64,000 nucleotides of DNA, taken from CAZBSE01 sp964578625 (GTDB lineage Bacteria; Actinomycetota; Humimicrobiia; Humimicrobiales; Humimicrobiaceae). Location of the stretch: positions 16,582-80,581 of the forward strand of contig CAZODQ010000006.1 in the NCBI GenBank assembly GCA_964578625.1, in the 5' to 3' direction. The position numbers and the translations under genes were made by a program. The notes beneath the pieces were generated by a model. It made no database searches. It saw only the letters and a list, made by a program, of their open reading frames with translations, and was not told where the DNA came from. Shown here in pieces: positions 24,129 to 33,956 of the stretch (its first letter is position 1; every line of letters begins with the position of its first letter).

Positions 24129-25457
24129 TTAAAAATTTTTAAAAGGCAGATTGAACTTACCCTTCAAACCTGAAAACTGCTTCAACATCTGTCTGGTTTT
24201 ACTGAATTGTTTCAGCAGTTTATTTACTTCCGATACCGAACTGCCGCTCCCTTTCGCTATCCTCTTTTTCCTGCTTCCGTTGATTATATGCGGTTTCCTC
24301 CTCTCCTCTACAGTCATAGAATTGATTATGGCTTCTACTCGGTCCAGCTGAGAATCGTCCAAGTTGACATTTTTAAATATCTTACTCTTATTGGCTATAG
24401 GCATCATCGAAAATATCTTATCCAATGAGCCTATCTTTTTTATGCTCCTGAGCTGCTCCACAAAATCCTCAAAATTTAATTCATCTTTATAAATCCTCTC
24501 TTCAATCCTTTTTGCTTCCTTTTTACTTACTGCCTTTTCCGCCTTTTCGATCAAAGTCAGGACATCACCCTTACCCAGTATCCTTGATGCTATTCTATCA
24601 GGATGAAATATATCAAAATCTTCAATTTTTTCTCCATTGGACATAAACTTTATAGGTTTTTTGACTACATGGTAAACCGATAATGCAGCACCTCCCCTGG
24701 TATCGCTGTCTAACTTAGTCAATATTATTCCGTCACATTCAACCTTCCGGTTAAAACTGGAGGCAATATTTACAGCCTCCTGGCCAGTCATAGAATCCAG
24801 TACCAGATATATCTGATGCGGGTTGGTCTTTTTCTTTATATCTGAAATCTCATTCATCATATTTTCGTCAATATGCAGCCTTCCTGCAGTATCAATTATT
24901 ATCACGTCACTCCCGGACTTTTTAAATAACTCCAGGCCTTTTACTGATATGGACACCGGATCTGATTTTTCCCTGGAATAAACATCCACATCTATATTCT
25001 TTGCCATATCCTCCAGCTGGAGCACTGCTGCTGGTCTGTATACATCAGCAGCAACAACTGATACTTTTTTTTGGAATTTGGTCTTCAAAAAATTAGCAAG
25101 TTTTATAACAGATGAAGTCTTTCCGGAACCCTGAAGTCCAACCATCATTATGATCGTAGGCCCCTTTGCAGCAAAATTAATACCCCCGCTGCTTGAACCA
25201 AGCATCCTTATAATCTCTTCATTTACTATCTTTACTACCTGCTGATAAGGAGTCAGACTCTCAAGTATTTTTTCACCCAGTGCCTTTGCCTTCACATTAT
25301 CCAAAAATTCCTTTACCACCTTAAAATTTACATCAGCTTCCAGCAGTGTAAGCTTGATTTCTCTCAAGGCACTGTCCAGGTCTCCGGCGCTTAATTTGCC
25401 TTTATTTCTTATTTTAAAAAATAAATCTTCAAACTTTTTTGTCAGCAGATCAAACAT
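24129..25457 (-). CDS. ffh: Signal recognition particle protein Ffh
   Basis: Ffh with 4.5S RNA targets nascent membrane proteins to the Sec translocon through FtsY. The 442-residue product has the N domain (1-85), the G domain with VGLQGSGKTSS, DTAGRLHIDENMMNE and TKLDSDTRGGAALS, and a C-terminal M domain (about 325-442) with the RNA-binding RKKRIAKGSGSSVSEVNKLLKQF segment. It is followed by rpsP and preceded by ftsY. The 4.5S RNA gene is not in the window. Confidence 0.97.
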   Translation of the reverse strand: MFDLLTKKFEDLFFKIRNKGKLSAGDLDSALREIKLTLLEADVNFKVVKEFLDNVKAKALGEKILESLTPYQQVVKIVNEEIIRMLGSSSGGINFAAKGPTIIMMVGLQGSGKTSSVIKLANFLKTKFQKKVSVVAADVYRPAAVLQLEDMAKNIDVDVYSREKSDPVSISVKGLELFKKSGSDVIIIDTAGRLHIDENMMNEISDIKKKTNPHQIYLVLDSMTGQEAVNIASSFNRKVECDGIILTKLDSDTRGGAALSVYHVVKKPIKFMSNGEKIEDFDIFHPDRIASRILGKGDVLTLIEKAEKAVSKKEAKRIEERIYKDELNFEDFVEQLRSIKKIGSLDKIFSMMPIANKSKIFKNVNLDDSQLDRVEAIINSMTVEERRKPHIINGSRKKRIAKGSGSSVSEVNKLLKQFSKTRQMLKQFSGLKGKFNLPFKNF

Positions 25458-25490
25458 CTGTAATACCCCTTCTTATTACAAGGATTAAAA

Positions 25491-26363
25491 TCAGGAGAAT
25501 ATCGTCCCGGTAAATTTTACCGGGTCAAAGTAAGATATATCCTCCAGCTTTTCACCATTCGTTACCAATTTTATCGGAATACCAAGATCATTCTTTATAG
25601 TAAGTACTATTCCTCCCCTCGAAGTACTATCAGCTTTGGTCAGAATGATCCCGGTAAGATCAAGTGCACCATTAAAAAGCTCAGCCTGAATTCTGGCATT
25701 CTGACCTGTAGTCGAGTCCACCACCAGCAGTATCTCATCAACTTCCCTATCTATCCTCTTAGTTATCACATTTTTTATCTTCTTAAGCTCTTCCATCAGA
25801 TTGTATGAAGTCTGCATTCTCCCGGCTGTATCGATTATAACTATATCAATGTCCCTGGCCTTTGCCTTTTCAACACTGTCATAGACAACCGCTCCAGGAT
25901 CTGAAAATTTTTGGTGGTAGACAATATCCAGTTTTAATTTTTCCGCATAATGTTGTATCTGTTCTACTGCCGCAGATCTGTAAGTGTCTGCAGCTGATAT
26001 CAATACCTTTTTCCCGTCCTTCTTGAACATATTTGCCAGTTTTGCAACCGCTGTTGTCTTGCCTACACCATTTACTCCCACTATTAAAAATATTGTTGGA
26101 GGTCTGGACGATATATTTAATTTACTGTTCTTACCGCTGCTTAAGATTTCTATAATCTGTTTCTTCAGAAGTGCCTTTACTTTCTCCAGATCATTTATAT
26201 TTTCACGGTAAATATGATCCCTTACTTCTTCTAATAACTTGCCAGCTGTATTTATACTGATATCGCCTGTCACCAGCTGCTCCTCAAGCTCATCCCAGAA
26301 TGACTGGCGGTTATTTTTAAACTTATTCCATATATAATTTAGATTTTTAATTAACTTCTGCAT
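25491..26363 (-). CDS. ftsY: Signal recognition particle receptor FtsY, NG-domain form
   Basis: FtsY is the membrane-associated SRP receptor GTPase. The 290-residue product has the N domain (about 1-85) and a complete G domain (VGVNGVGKTTAVAKLAN, DTAGRMQTSYNLMEE, TKADSTSRGGIVLTI, LVTNGEKLEDISYFDP). It lacks the long acidic A domain of E. coli FtsY, as is usual in Gram-positives. Its start overlaps the end of smc by 17 bases, implying tight coupling. Confidence 0.96.
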   Translation of the reverse strand: MQKLIKNLNYIWNKFKNNRQSFWDELEEQLVTGDISINTAGKLLEEVRDHIYRENINDLEKVKALLKKQIIEILSSGKNSKLNISSRPPTIFLIVGVNGVGKTTAVAKLANMFKKDGKKVLISAADTYRSAAVEQIQHYAEKLKLDIVYHQKFSDPGAVVYDSVEKAKARDIDIVIIDTAGRMQTSYNLMEELKKIKNVITKRIDREVDEILLVVDSTTGQNARIQAELFNGALDLTGIILTKADSTSRGGIVLTIKNDLGIPIKLVTNGEKLEDISYFDPVKFTGTIFS

Positions 26364-28665
26364 ATTTTTCTATCTTTTCCGAAACTATCTTGGAAATACC
26401 GTTGGACTGCATAGTCACACCGTAAATCGTATCCGCGATTTCCATAGTCCTTTTCTGATGAGTGATTATTATAATCTGCTGCTTCTCTGAAAATTTCTTT
26501 ATTAAAGTCAGAAACTTCACAATATTGGCATCATCCAGTGCAGCATCCACTTCATCAAAAACATAAAAAGGTGAAGGATTTATAGAATAGATAGAGAAAA
26601 GAAAAGCCATCGAAACCAAGGACTTTTCCCCTCCCGAAAGTAATGATATAGGAACAAACTTATTATTGCCTATATCCACTTTAAGATCAATGCCTGTTTC
26701 ATCACTGCCTGCATCTCGACTTTTTTCAAGCTGCATCTCACCCTCACCTAATGGAAAAAGGACCTTAAAATAGTTATTAAAACATTTGTTTATTTCATCG
26801 AATTTTTTAAAAAAGAAATCAGCTATTTTTTTATTAATGTCTTTGATCAGTTCCTCCAGATTCTTTCCGCTTTCAACCAGATCAAGCTTCTGCTTTGCCA
26901 AAAAGTCGAACCTGCTTTTTATCTTACTGTACTCGATTGCCGCATTAGGATTTACACTCCCGTATTTTTTTATTTCATTTTTAAGTTTCCTCACCTTTAT
27001 CTGTGACTGCGCAACATCTTTACTGGGGCCGTAACTCTTAAGCGCATATTCCATTGACAGGTTGTAATTATCTGCAATATTTTCTGTTATTGTCTTTACC
27101 TTTTCTTTTATCTGCTCCTTTTTTAGATCAGCTTTATATATATTATTCTCAAGATTCGATCTGGATGCATTCAAAAGGTTTATCCTGCTGTCAATCTCAT
27201 TAGTTTTATTCTGGCTGCTTGAAAGTAAATCCCTCCCCCTCTCAAATTCAGGGTAAAGCTTGCTTTTTATTTTCTCCGAAGCCGATATGCAGTCATTTAA
27301 AATCAAATAAATCTTCTCGGATCTCTTTAAGTTAATCATACAAATTTCTTTTATGGATTTAATGAGGCCGAGCCTTTCCTCAGAATCATTTATTTTCTTC
27401 CCGCTTCTTTTATTTGATTCCTTCTCCCTCCCGCTTGAATTTTTACCCTTTATGAATTTTTCGGCTGTCTTATATAAACTTTTTAATTCTTCTATTATCA
27501 ATTTACCATCATCTTCAATATAACCTGAAATATTTTTATCTTTTACTTTTTCTTTTAATTTTGCTAAAAAATTTACAACCATCCTGTCAATTTTCTCAAG
27601 CCCTCTTAATACATTCTCATAATACAAGAATTCGGCACTATCTGCTTTTTGGTCTAACTGCCCCTTCATGCCACCTGTGCTGTTTATGAAGCCCGCTAGC
27701 TCCAGATCAAACATGTTATATAATGTGCTGAAAACATTCTTTTTACTTTCAACTAAAGCTGTTATACTGGCAAGCCGGTCTTTTTCCGAATTAAACCGTT
27801 CGATCATAGTCTTCCGTAATTCATGCTCCCCCGCCTTTTTATCAATAAGATTTAGAAGATCTTTTTTTTCTCCTTCTATTTGTAAGATCTCATCAGTAAC
27901 CTTCTTTAATTTTATTTTACTATATTCATAGTCCCTATTTTCACTTTCCCAATTTTTATTTAAATCTTTTAAATGAGCAATATAAAGGGAGATTTCCTCG
28001 CTCTTTAAAGAATTAGAGATCTCGGCATGCCTCTGCGCCCTTTTTGCCTCGATTTCAAGTGGGTCCATAGTTCTTTTTATTTCTTCCATCAAATCACTTA
28101 TTCTCTCTATATCACCTCTTACTTTTTGAAGCTTCCCGATAGATTTATCTCTCCTGTTTTTATGTTTTGATATACCCAGTATTTCATCAATTATAATTTT
28201 TCTTTCAACAGGTTTAAGTACTGCAATATCATTTATCTGCCCCTGATTAACTATAATATTCAGACCCTTTCCTATCCCGCTGTCGGCTGTCATCTCTTGT
28301 ATATCAAGTAATCTGCAGGGTGAGGAATTTATAAAATATTCGCTGCCTCCCCTCGAAAATACCCTGCGGGTGAATTTCACATCCCTGAATTCCGTATTAA
28401 ACAGATTATCCGAGTTATCAAACATAAGAGAAACTTCAGCGATTCCCATTTCTTCCTCTTTGCTTCTAAAAATAATATCTCCCATAGAGCTCCCCCTCAG
28501 TGATTTCGGACTCTGTTCGCCTAAAACCCAAGATATAGCATCTGCTATATTGCTCTTCCCGCTTCCATTTGGCCCTACAATTACACTGACCCCAGGCTCA
28601 AAAAACAACTGGCTTTTATTTTTAAAAGATTTAAATCCCCGGAGAGTTATATGTTTCAAGTACAA
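26347..28665 (-). CDS. smc: Short SMC ATPase apparently lacking a hinge domain
   Basis: SMC proteins organise chromosomes by loop extrusion. The head is fully SMC-like: N-terminal RGFKSFKNKSQLFFEPG and Walker A VGPNGSGKSNIADAISWVLGE (about 31-51), Q-loop and SRGGSEYFINSSPCRLLDIQ, then a C-terminal half-head with ABC signature ISLLSGGEKSLVSMAFLFS and Walker B FYVFDEVDAALDDANIV. The total is only 772 residues against about 1,180 in typical bacterial Smc. The middle (about 170-620) is Lys/Glu-rich coiled coil with a Ser/Lys/Glu-rich stretch near 405-425. I find no hinge-like globular segment and no zinc-hook CxxC. The frame is continuous and the position between rnc and ftsY is the orthologous one. 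scpA and scpB are not in the window. Confidence 0.9.
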   Translation of the reverse strand: MYLKHITLRGFKSFKNKSQLFFEPGVSVIVGPNGSGKSNIADAISWVLGEQSPKSLRGSSMGDIIFRSKEEEMGIAEVSLMFDNSDNLFNTEFRDVKFTRRVFSRGGSEYFINSSPCRLLDIQEMTADSGIGKGLNIIVNQGQINDIAVLKPVERKIIIDEILGISKHKNRRDKSIGKLQKVRGDIERISDLMEEIKRTMDPLEIEAKRAQRHAEISNSLKSEEISLYIAHLKDLNKNWESENRDYEYSKIKLKKVTDEILQIEGEKKDLLNLIDKKAGEHELRKTMIERFNSEKDRLASITALVESKKNVFSTLYNMFDLELAGFINSTGGMKGQLDQKADSAEFLYYENVLRGLEKIDRMVVNFLAKLKEKVKDKNISGYIEDDGKLIIEELKSLYKTAEKFIKGKNSSGREKESNKRSGKKINDSEERLGLIKSIKEICMINLKRSEKIYLILNDCISASEKIKSKLYPEFERGRDLLSSSQNKTNEIDSRINLLNASRSNLENNIYKADLKKEQIKEKVKTITENIADNYNLSMEYALKSYGPSKDVAQSQIKVRKLKNEIKKYGSVNPNAAIEYSKIKSRFDFLAKQKLDLVESGKNLEELIKDINKKIADFFFKKFDEINKCFNNYFKVLFPLGEGEMQLEKSRDAGSDETGIDLKVDIGNNKFVPISLLSGGEKSLVSMAFLFSIYSINPSPFYVFDEVDAALDDANIVKFLTLIKKFSEKQQIIIITHQKRTMEIADTIYGVTMQSNGISKIVSEKIEKYAEVN

Positions 28666-28684
28666 TTTTGTATTCCTGATAAAA

Positions 28685-29401
28685 TTACAATTTTAAATTA
28701 TATAGTTTCCTTAAAGTATTTTTCGCAGCATCCTGTTCGGATTCCTTCTTGCTCCTGCCTTCACCTTTCCCGACTATTTTATCATCAAGCATTACTACGG
28801 AATAAAAGAACTTATCATGATCGGGACCGCTGGATCTAACCAGTTTATACCTGGCCAGTTTTGAATAGTCCGCCTGGATAGCTTCCTGAAGATAAGTCTT
28901 ATAATCCATGATCCCCTGTGTTTTTATAATTTTTTCAATCTTCTCTTTATACATGTTCAAAATCCATTTGAAAGTGAAATCAATTCCCTTATCAATGTAA
29001 ACAGCACCTATAAGGGCCTCGAAGCTGTCCGCCAGGATAGATACTTTTTCCCTTCCCCCGCATAATCCTTCATTCTCACTTAACAGTATTTGCCGGCCTA
29101 TTTTTATTTCCCTGGCCATTACCGAAAGCATCTTTTTATTTATTAAAAACGCCCGTACTTTAGCCATTTTACCTTCGGTAAAATAGCCATACTCTCTGTA
29201 TAGGTACGATGTAATGATAAAAGAAAGTATACTGTCACCCAGGAATTCAAGCTGTTCGTTTCCCCTTGATTTAATATTAATCAGACGTGCATATGATCTG
29301 TGAGTCAAACCCTGTATATAAATTTTTAAATCAACAGCATTAATTCCTATACTTTTCAACCAGCTTTTTACATTAGTCTTCTGCAATATTTTATCTTTCA
29401 T
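28685..29401 (-). CDS. rnc: Ribonuclease III
   Basis: RNase III cuts double-stranded RNA in rRNA precursors and mRNAs. The 238-residue product has the catalytic domain with the signature NEQLEFLGDSILSFII and the second acidic cluster SILADSFEALIGAVYIDKG, then a C-terminal double-stranded RNA-binding domain (about 160-235; DYKTYLQEAIQ...GRSKKESEQDAAKNTLRKL). It lies between acpP and smc in the standard order. Confidence 0.96.
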   Translation of the reverse strand: MKDKILQKTNVKSWLKSIGINAVDLKIYIQGLTHRSYARLINIKSRGNEQLEFLGDSILSFIITSYLYREYGYFTEGKMAKVRAFLINKKMLSVMAREIKIGRQILLSENEGLCGGREKVSILADSFEALIGAVYIDKGIDFTFKWILNMYKEKIEKIIKTQGIMDYKTYLQEAIQADYSKLARYKLVRSSGPDHDKFFYSVVMLDDKIVGKGEGRSKKESEQDAAKNTLRKLYNLKL

Positions 29402-29462
29402 TGAATAAGTTTCGCCGCCTTATTTAGCTGCAGAACTTTCTCTATATCTCTAAAACTGTTTC

Positions 29463-29699
29463 TTACTTCTTAGAATGGGCCTCAATATAGTCTAAAGCAT
29501 CCTTTACTGTAATAATTTTTTCGGCATCCTCATCGCTTATCTCTATTCCGAATTTATCTTCAAATGCCATGATAAGCTCTACTAGATCCAATGAATCGGC
29601 TCCAAGGTCATCAATAAATTTACTTTCGGCCTTGATATCTTCTGCCTTAACACCAAGTATATCAACCAAGATTTCCTTAAGCTTGTCAAAATTCTCCAT
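29463..29699 (-). CDS. acpP: Acyl carrier protein
   Basis: This carrier of fatty-acyl intermediates is 78 residues long. The phosphopantetheine site is the Ser in DDLGADSLDLVELIMAFE, and the protein is acidic throughout with the usual helical pattern (FGIEISDEDAEKIITVKDALDYI). It sits between plsX and rnc. The fabD, fabH and fabG genes that often stand between plsX and acpP are absent here. Confidence 0.97.
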   Translation of the reverse strand: MENFDKLKEILVDILGVKAEDIKAESKFIDDLGADSLDLVELIMAFEDKFGIEISDEDAEKIITVKDALDYIEAHSKK

Positions 29700-29720
29700 T
29701 CTTACTCCTTTTGTCCTTGT

Positions 29721-30740
29721 TTAAGATATTTCATTAATTTCTTCACCAATCTTTTTAGTTAAATTAGTTTTTAAACCCTCTACAGCAAACCTTATGGCAT
29801 TCTTAGTTGCTCTAGCTTTTGAACTTCCGTGAGAAATAATTACCAGTTCCTTAAGTCCTAAAAGTTGTGCACCTCCGTATTCTTCATAATCAAATTTTTT
29901 CTTCATTTTAATAAAAGAGTTTTTAAGACCCAGAGCCGATAGTTTACTTATTAAATTTGAGGTTAATACCTGTTTTATTTCATTAAAAAATAAATTTGCC
30001 AGACCCTCTATCGATTTTAAAATCACATTTCCTACAAAGCCGTCACAAACCGCTACATCCGTTCTTCCGTCAAACATTTCCCTGCCTTCGATATTCCCTA
30101 CAAAATTAATATTCGAACAGTTTTTAAGCAGTTTATGACTTTCAACTGCAAACTCGCTTCCCTTCTTTTCTTCTTCTCCGATATTCACCAGAGCTACTCT
30201 CGGATTGTCTATACCTAATACGTTCTCAGAATAAACCTTTCCCATTATAGCAAATTGTACAAGATAATAAGGTTTGCAATCAGCATTTGCGCCGGCATCT
30301 ATTAATACAAATTTCTTATCTGAAAGCGGTACTACTACTCCAATAGCAGGCCTTGCTATATTTTCTATTCTTTTTATATTAAAGAGGGAACAGGCCATCA
30401 CCGCACCGGTATTTCCAGCAGAAAGAAAAGCACTTCCACCTCTGCTGGACACAAGCTGCGAACCTATAAAAATGGAAGAATTCCTTTTTCTCCTTAAGAC
30501 TTCCGACGGCGATTCATTCATTGTGACTTCCTGTGAACTTTCCACAATCTCAATACCGTCCAGGTCCAACCGGTTGAAATCTGCAGCCGCTCTTACCTTT
30601 CGGCTGTTTCCGACCAATTTTATTTCTGCTCCAAAGTCACGTTTTGCCTCTACGGCACCCCTGATAATCTCTTCGGGAGCAAAATCCCCTCCCATCGCAT
30701 CTACGACTACCGTATATTCATTTAAATTAAAATCCACCAT
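29721..30740 (-). CDS. plsX: Phosphate acyltransferase PlsX
   Basis: PlsX converts acyl-ACP to acyl-phosphate for PlsY in phospholipid synthesis. The 339-residue product starts with VVVDAMGGDFAPEEIIRGAVEA and has VTMNESPSEVLRRKRNSSI, AFLSAGNTGAVMACSLF and VAVCDGFVGNVILKSIEG, all typical. It is followed by acpP, its substrate carrier. In this window it is preceded not by rpmF directly but by an inserted two-gene acetate-metabolism module. Confidence 0.96.
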   Translation of the reverse strand: MVDFNLNEYTVVVDAMGGDFAPEEIIRGAVEAKRDFGAEIKLVGNSRKVRAAADFNRLDLDGIEIVESSQEVTMNESPSEVLRRKRNSSIFIGSQLVSSRGGSAFLSAGNTGAVMACSLFNIKRIENIARPAIGVVVPLSDKKFVLIDAGANADCKPYYLVQFAIMGKVYSENVLGIDNPRVALVNIGEEEKKGSEFAVESHKLLKNCSNINFVGNIEGREMFDGRTDVAVCDGFVGNVILKSIEGLANLFFNEIKQVLTSNLISKLSALGLKNSFIKMKKKFDYEEYGGAQLLGLKELVIISHGSSKARATKNAIRFAVEGLKTNLTKKIGEEINEIS

Positions 30741-30757
30741 ATTATATACAAGCCATA

Positions 30758-31822
30758 TTATTTTTTTGAGATTTCCATCAGTCTTTTTATGTCAACATAC
30801 TCCCTTACCACGTCGACTATTTTATCTATCTTTTTAATCTCATGAAATCTTACATGACCTATAATCTCTCCTACTTTCTCCACTGCTGTAAGTGTATCAA
30901 AATTAACCAGGATCATTGGCACACCTAATTCTTCAGCTCTCCCCAGAACTATGGTGCTCGGCTGAAAATTACCTGTAAGTATAAGGCATTTGGTAGGAGT
31001 TTCCAGAGCAGCAAGCTGAACATCAGCTCTATCTCCGCCGGTTATTACTGCTTTATTTGCTTTTCTTCTAAAAAACTTTAGAGCCTGTTCCTGACCCATT
31101 GCCCCAACCATAAATGTCTCTACAAGTTCATCAACTTTATCCTGAGCACAGATTATCTGGCCCCCTAAAAGTTCGGCCATTTCCTTTATGCTTACCGAAG
31201 ATAGCATTTTATTTGATACAATGTACCCAAAAACTTCTATTTTATTTTTCACAAGGAATGGAACTATTAATTCTTCAACGTATTCCAGCTGGCTCCTTGG
31301 AACCCAGTTTATAATTATTCCTGCAAGACAGCTGCCCAGTAATTGCCTTGAATACAGAATCTGATCCACGATTTCAGAACTGTACTTGATTACCATAACT
31401 GTCTTAGCTCCTAAACTTTCACAAATCTTATCCGAAGATATTCCTAAAAAGTATCCGTCCTCAACACTCTTGGCTCCTTCTAAAATTATAATATCCTTAT
31501 CTTTTTGAATCCTGTTATATGATTTTTTGATCAGATCCATAAATCCCTTTGAAAAATCCTTATCCTTCAGACCCTCCCTGCTATACTGCTGGGTCAACAC
31601 AATAGGGCAAATATCCTCAAGCTCCTCCTTGACACCAAGTATATTGGAAATATACTGTGCATCTTCATCCGTAATTATCCCCCCTACCCGGGTAGGCAGT
31701 GTACCTACCGGTTTCATATACCCTACCTTCAGTCCTTTTTCTGAAAATAGTTTTCCTACGCCTACACACATTGAACTTTTGCCCGAAAAGGGCTGGTTTG
31801 AAATAAAAAATAAAGGAAACAT
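30758..31822 (-). CDS. P-loop/DRTGG-domain protein (Pta N-terminal-like)
   Basis: The 354-residue product resembles the N-terminal regulatory half of long phosphotransacetylases without the catalytic half. Residues 1-205 form a BioD-like P-loop domain (FISNQPFSGKSSMCVGVGKL; GYMKPVGTL; DIIILEGAKSVEDG), and residues about 210-325 a DRTGG domain (VITGGDRADVQLAALETPTK, CLILTGNFQPSTIVL). The start is 1 base after the stop of the adjoining acetyl-CoA synthetase gene, so the two are cotranscribed and probably functionally linked. A role in sensing CoA-thioester or nucleotide status is inference; the catalytic activity, if any, is unknown. Confidence 0.83.
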   Translation of the reverse strand: MFPLFFISNQPFSGKSSMCVGVGKLFSEKGLKVGYMKPVGTLPTRVGGIITDEDAQYISNILGVKEELEDICPIVLTQQYSREGLKDKDFSKGFMDLIKKSYNRIQKDKDIIILEGAKSVEDGYFLGISSDKICESLGAKTVMVIKYSSEIVDQILYSRQLLGSCLAGIIINWVPRSQLEYVEELIVPFLVKNKIEVFGYIVSNKMLSSVSIKEMAELLGGQIICAQDKVDELVETFMVGAMGQEQALKFFRRKANKAVITGGDRADVQLAALETPTKCLILTGNFQPSTIVLGRAEELGVPMILVNFDTLTAVEKVGEIIGHVRFHEIKKIDKIVDVVREYVDIKRLMEISKK

Positions 31823-31823
31823 T

Positions 31824-33926
31824 TTAACCTCCTATTCTTATTCTTGCATCTCCAGCTATAGAACCTTCACCCTGTCTTCTTACAAAAAGCGGATTTATAT
31901 CCATTTCCATTATTTCAGGAAAATCTGTTACCAGCTGGGATACTTTAAGTATAATTTCAATTATACTGTCAATATCCGAAGGATCCTCACCCCTTGTACC
32001 TTTAAGCAGCTTGACTGCCTTGATCTCTCCTATCATTTCAGCGGCAACCTTTCTACTCAAAGGCGCGATCCTAAAAGAAACATCCTTAAGTGCCTCAACA
32101 TATATTCCACCGAGTCCGAACATAATTACGTGACCGAACTGGGGATCTTCATTTATTCCGATTATAATCTCTTTCTTGTCCTCAATAAATTCCTGAACAA
32201 GAATACCCCTTATATTGGCATCAGGCATATATTTTTTTACATTGAAAAGAATCTGATCATAATTCTCTTCCAGTTCCTTTTCATCCTGTATCCCTACCTT
32301 AACACCGCCGACATCAGTTTTATGTAAAATATTGGGAGAAACAATTTTCAGCACCAGTGGGTAACCGATTCTTTTTGCTATTTCCTTTGCTTTTTTTATA
32401 TCACAGGCCAGCTCCGCTTCGGGTACCCTTATATCATATATTTTTAAGATTTCCCGTGATTCCATTTCTCCCAGTTCCATTCTGCCTTCACAGCGGCACC
32501 TATCAAATATCTCTTTGACTCTTCTGCTATCAATATCAAACTTTTCAACAGGGAAGCTTTCCGTTGATTTCCATTCGGTATAATCCATCATTACTTTCAA
32601 CGTATTTATCGCTTCTTCGGGAATTTCAAAATTAGGGATATTCTTCTCAGCTAAAAAATTAACTGCTTTTTCTACTTCAGAACCTCCCATAAAACTTGTC
32701 AGGACCGGAATATGGCTATCGCTTTTTTTCATTACTTCCGCAATCGATCTGGCCGTTTCTAAAGATTGAGTCATACCCTGCGGGGTAAGCATTACAACTA
32801 CAGCATCGACATTACTATCCTCTATAACTACTTCCAGAGCCTTCCTATACCTGTCTGCCAGTGCATCCCCCAATATATCAACCGGATTATATAGATTTGC
32901 CGCCGTCGGTAAAAATTTCTTCAATTCATCTATAGTTTTATTTTCAAAACTTGCCAGTGTTATGCCATTTTTCTCACACGCGTCAGTAGCCATAATACCA
33001 GGTCCGCCCGCATTTGTTATTATTGCAACTTTTTTATCTTTAGGCAATGGTTGGCGAGAAAAAGCAGAAGCATAATTAAAAAGGTCTCTAACATTATTTG
33101 CCCTTATTATTCCTGCCTGTTTAAAGGCTGCCTCATAAGCACTTGCCGAACCTGCAAGTGTACCTGTATGAGAAGATACAGCCCTGGCTCCGGCATCAGT
33201 ATTACCGGATTTGATTATGATTATAGGTTTCTTTTTAGAAACCCTGGAAGATATCCTTATAAATTCCCTTCCGTATTTCACTCCTTCAAGATAAGCAGTA
33301 ATGACTTCTGTATCTTTATCATTCTCCAATTCTTCAATCAGGTCATTCTCCGAAATATCGGCTTTATTTCCCAGAGATACAAATTTTGAAAATCCTATAT
33401 TATTAGTTTTTGCCCAATCCAGAACAGAGACTCCAAGTGCACCTGACTGTGATATAAAGCCTATATTACCACCGGGAGGCATATTGGGTGAAAAAGAAGC
33501 ATTTATAGGGCAGCCGGTATTTATTATTCCCAGGCAGTTTGGACCAAGTATTCTTATTCCATAATTCTTTGCTCTCTCAACTAAATGTCTTTCTCTTCTG
33601 GCACCTTCTATACCGGACTCTTTAAATCCCGCGGAAATAACAACAGACCATTTTACATTCTTTTTTGAACACTCTTCGAGAACTTCCAGCACAAGTATGG
33701 AAGGGATCACTATTATGGCCAAATCAATATCGCAGGAAACATTTAGAACTGATGGATAGCATTTAACGCCGCATATTTTATCTGCTTTTGGATTTATTGG
33801 AAATAATTTTCCTTTATATCCTGAATTTATTATATTGCAAAGGATAGTGTGGCCTACTTTTTTCTTTTCTCTGGCAGCTCCTATTACCGCTACAGATTCA
33901 GGACAAAAAAGATGGTGCAAACTCAA
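31824..33926 (-). CDS. acd: Acetate-CoA ligase (ADP-forming), fused alpha and beta subunits
   Basis: This enzyme converts acetyl-CoA (or other acyl-CoA), ADP and phosphate to the acid, CoA and ATP, giving energy during fermentation. The 700-residue product has an N-terminal CoA-binding domain (about 1-130; SVAVIGAAREKKKVGHTI), a succinyl-CoA-ligase-like domain with the phosphorylated-His region SSHTGTLAGS, and a C-terminal ATP-grasp domain (about 480-690; GYPLVLKIVSPNILHKTDVG, EFIEDKKEIIIGINEDPQFG). The start is the TTG at 33926, with GGAGG 8 bases upstream. Substrate range cannot be told from sequence. It is placed between rpmF and the DRTGG protein. Confidence 0.92.
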   Translation of the reverse strand: MSLHHLFCPESVAVIGAAREKKKVGHTILCNIINSGYKGKLFPINPKADKICGVKCYPSVLNVSCDIDLAIIVIPSILVLEVLEECSKKNVKWSVVISAGFKESGIEGARRERHLVERAKNYGIRILGPNCLGIINTGCPINASFSPNMPPGGNIGFISQSGALGVSVLDWAKTNNIGFSKFVSLGNKADISENDLIEELENDKDTEVITAYLEGVKYGREFIRISSRVSKKKPIIIIKSGNTDAGARAVSSHTGTLAGSASAYEAAFKQAGIIRANNVRDLFNYASAFSRQPLPKDKKVAIITNAGGPGIMATDACEKNGITLASFENKTIDELKKFLPTAANLYNPVDILGDALADRYRKALEVVIEDSNVDAVVVMLTPQGMTQSLETARSIAEVMKKSDSHIPVLTSFMGGSEVEKAVNFLAEKNIPNFEIPEEAINTLKVMMDYTEWKSTESFPVEKFDIDSRRVKEIFDRCRCEGRMELGEMESREILKIYDIRVPEAELACDIKKAKEIAKRIGYPLVLKIVSPNILHKTDVGGVKVGIQDEKELEENYDQILFNVKKYMPDANIRGILVQEFIEDKKEIIIGINEDPQFGHVIMFGLGGIYVEALKDVSFRIAPLSRKVAAEMIGEIKAVKLLKGTRGEDPSDIDSIIEIILKVSQLVTDFPEIMEMDINPLFVRRQGEGSIAGDARIRIGG

Positions 33927-33956
33927 ATCACAGACCTCCAATTCCAGTTAAATAAC

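Noticed and set aside
26347..28665. smc as a frameshifted gene
   Set aside because: The frame is open across all 772 codons and both half-heads are intact, so no hidden hinge in another frame is needed to explain it.
31527..32327. 266-residue plus-strand ORF
   Set aside because: It lies antisense to the acetyl-CoA synthetase and DRTGG genes and has no recognisable domain; a shadow frame.
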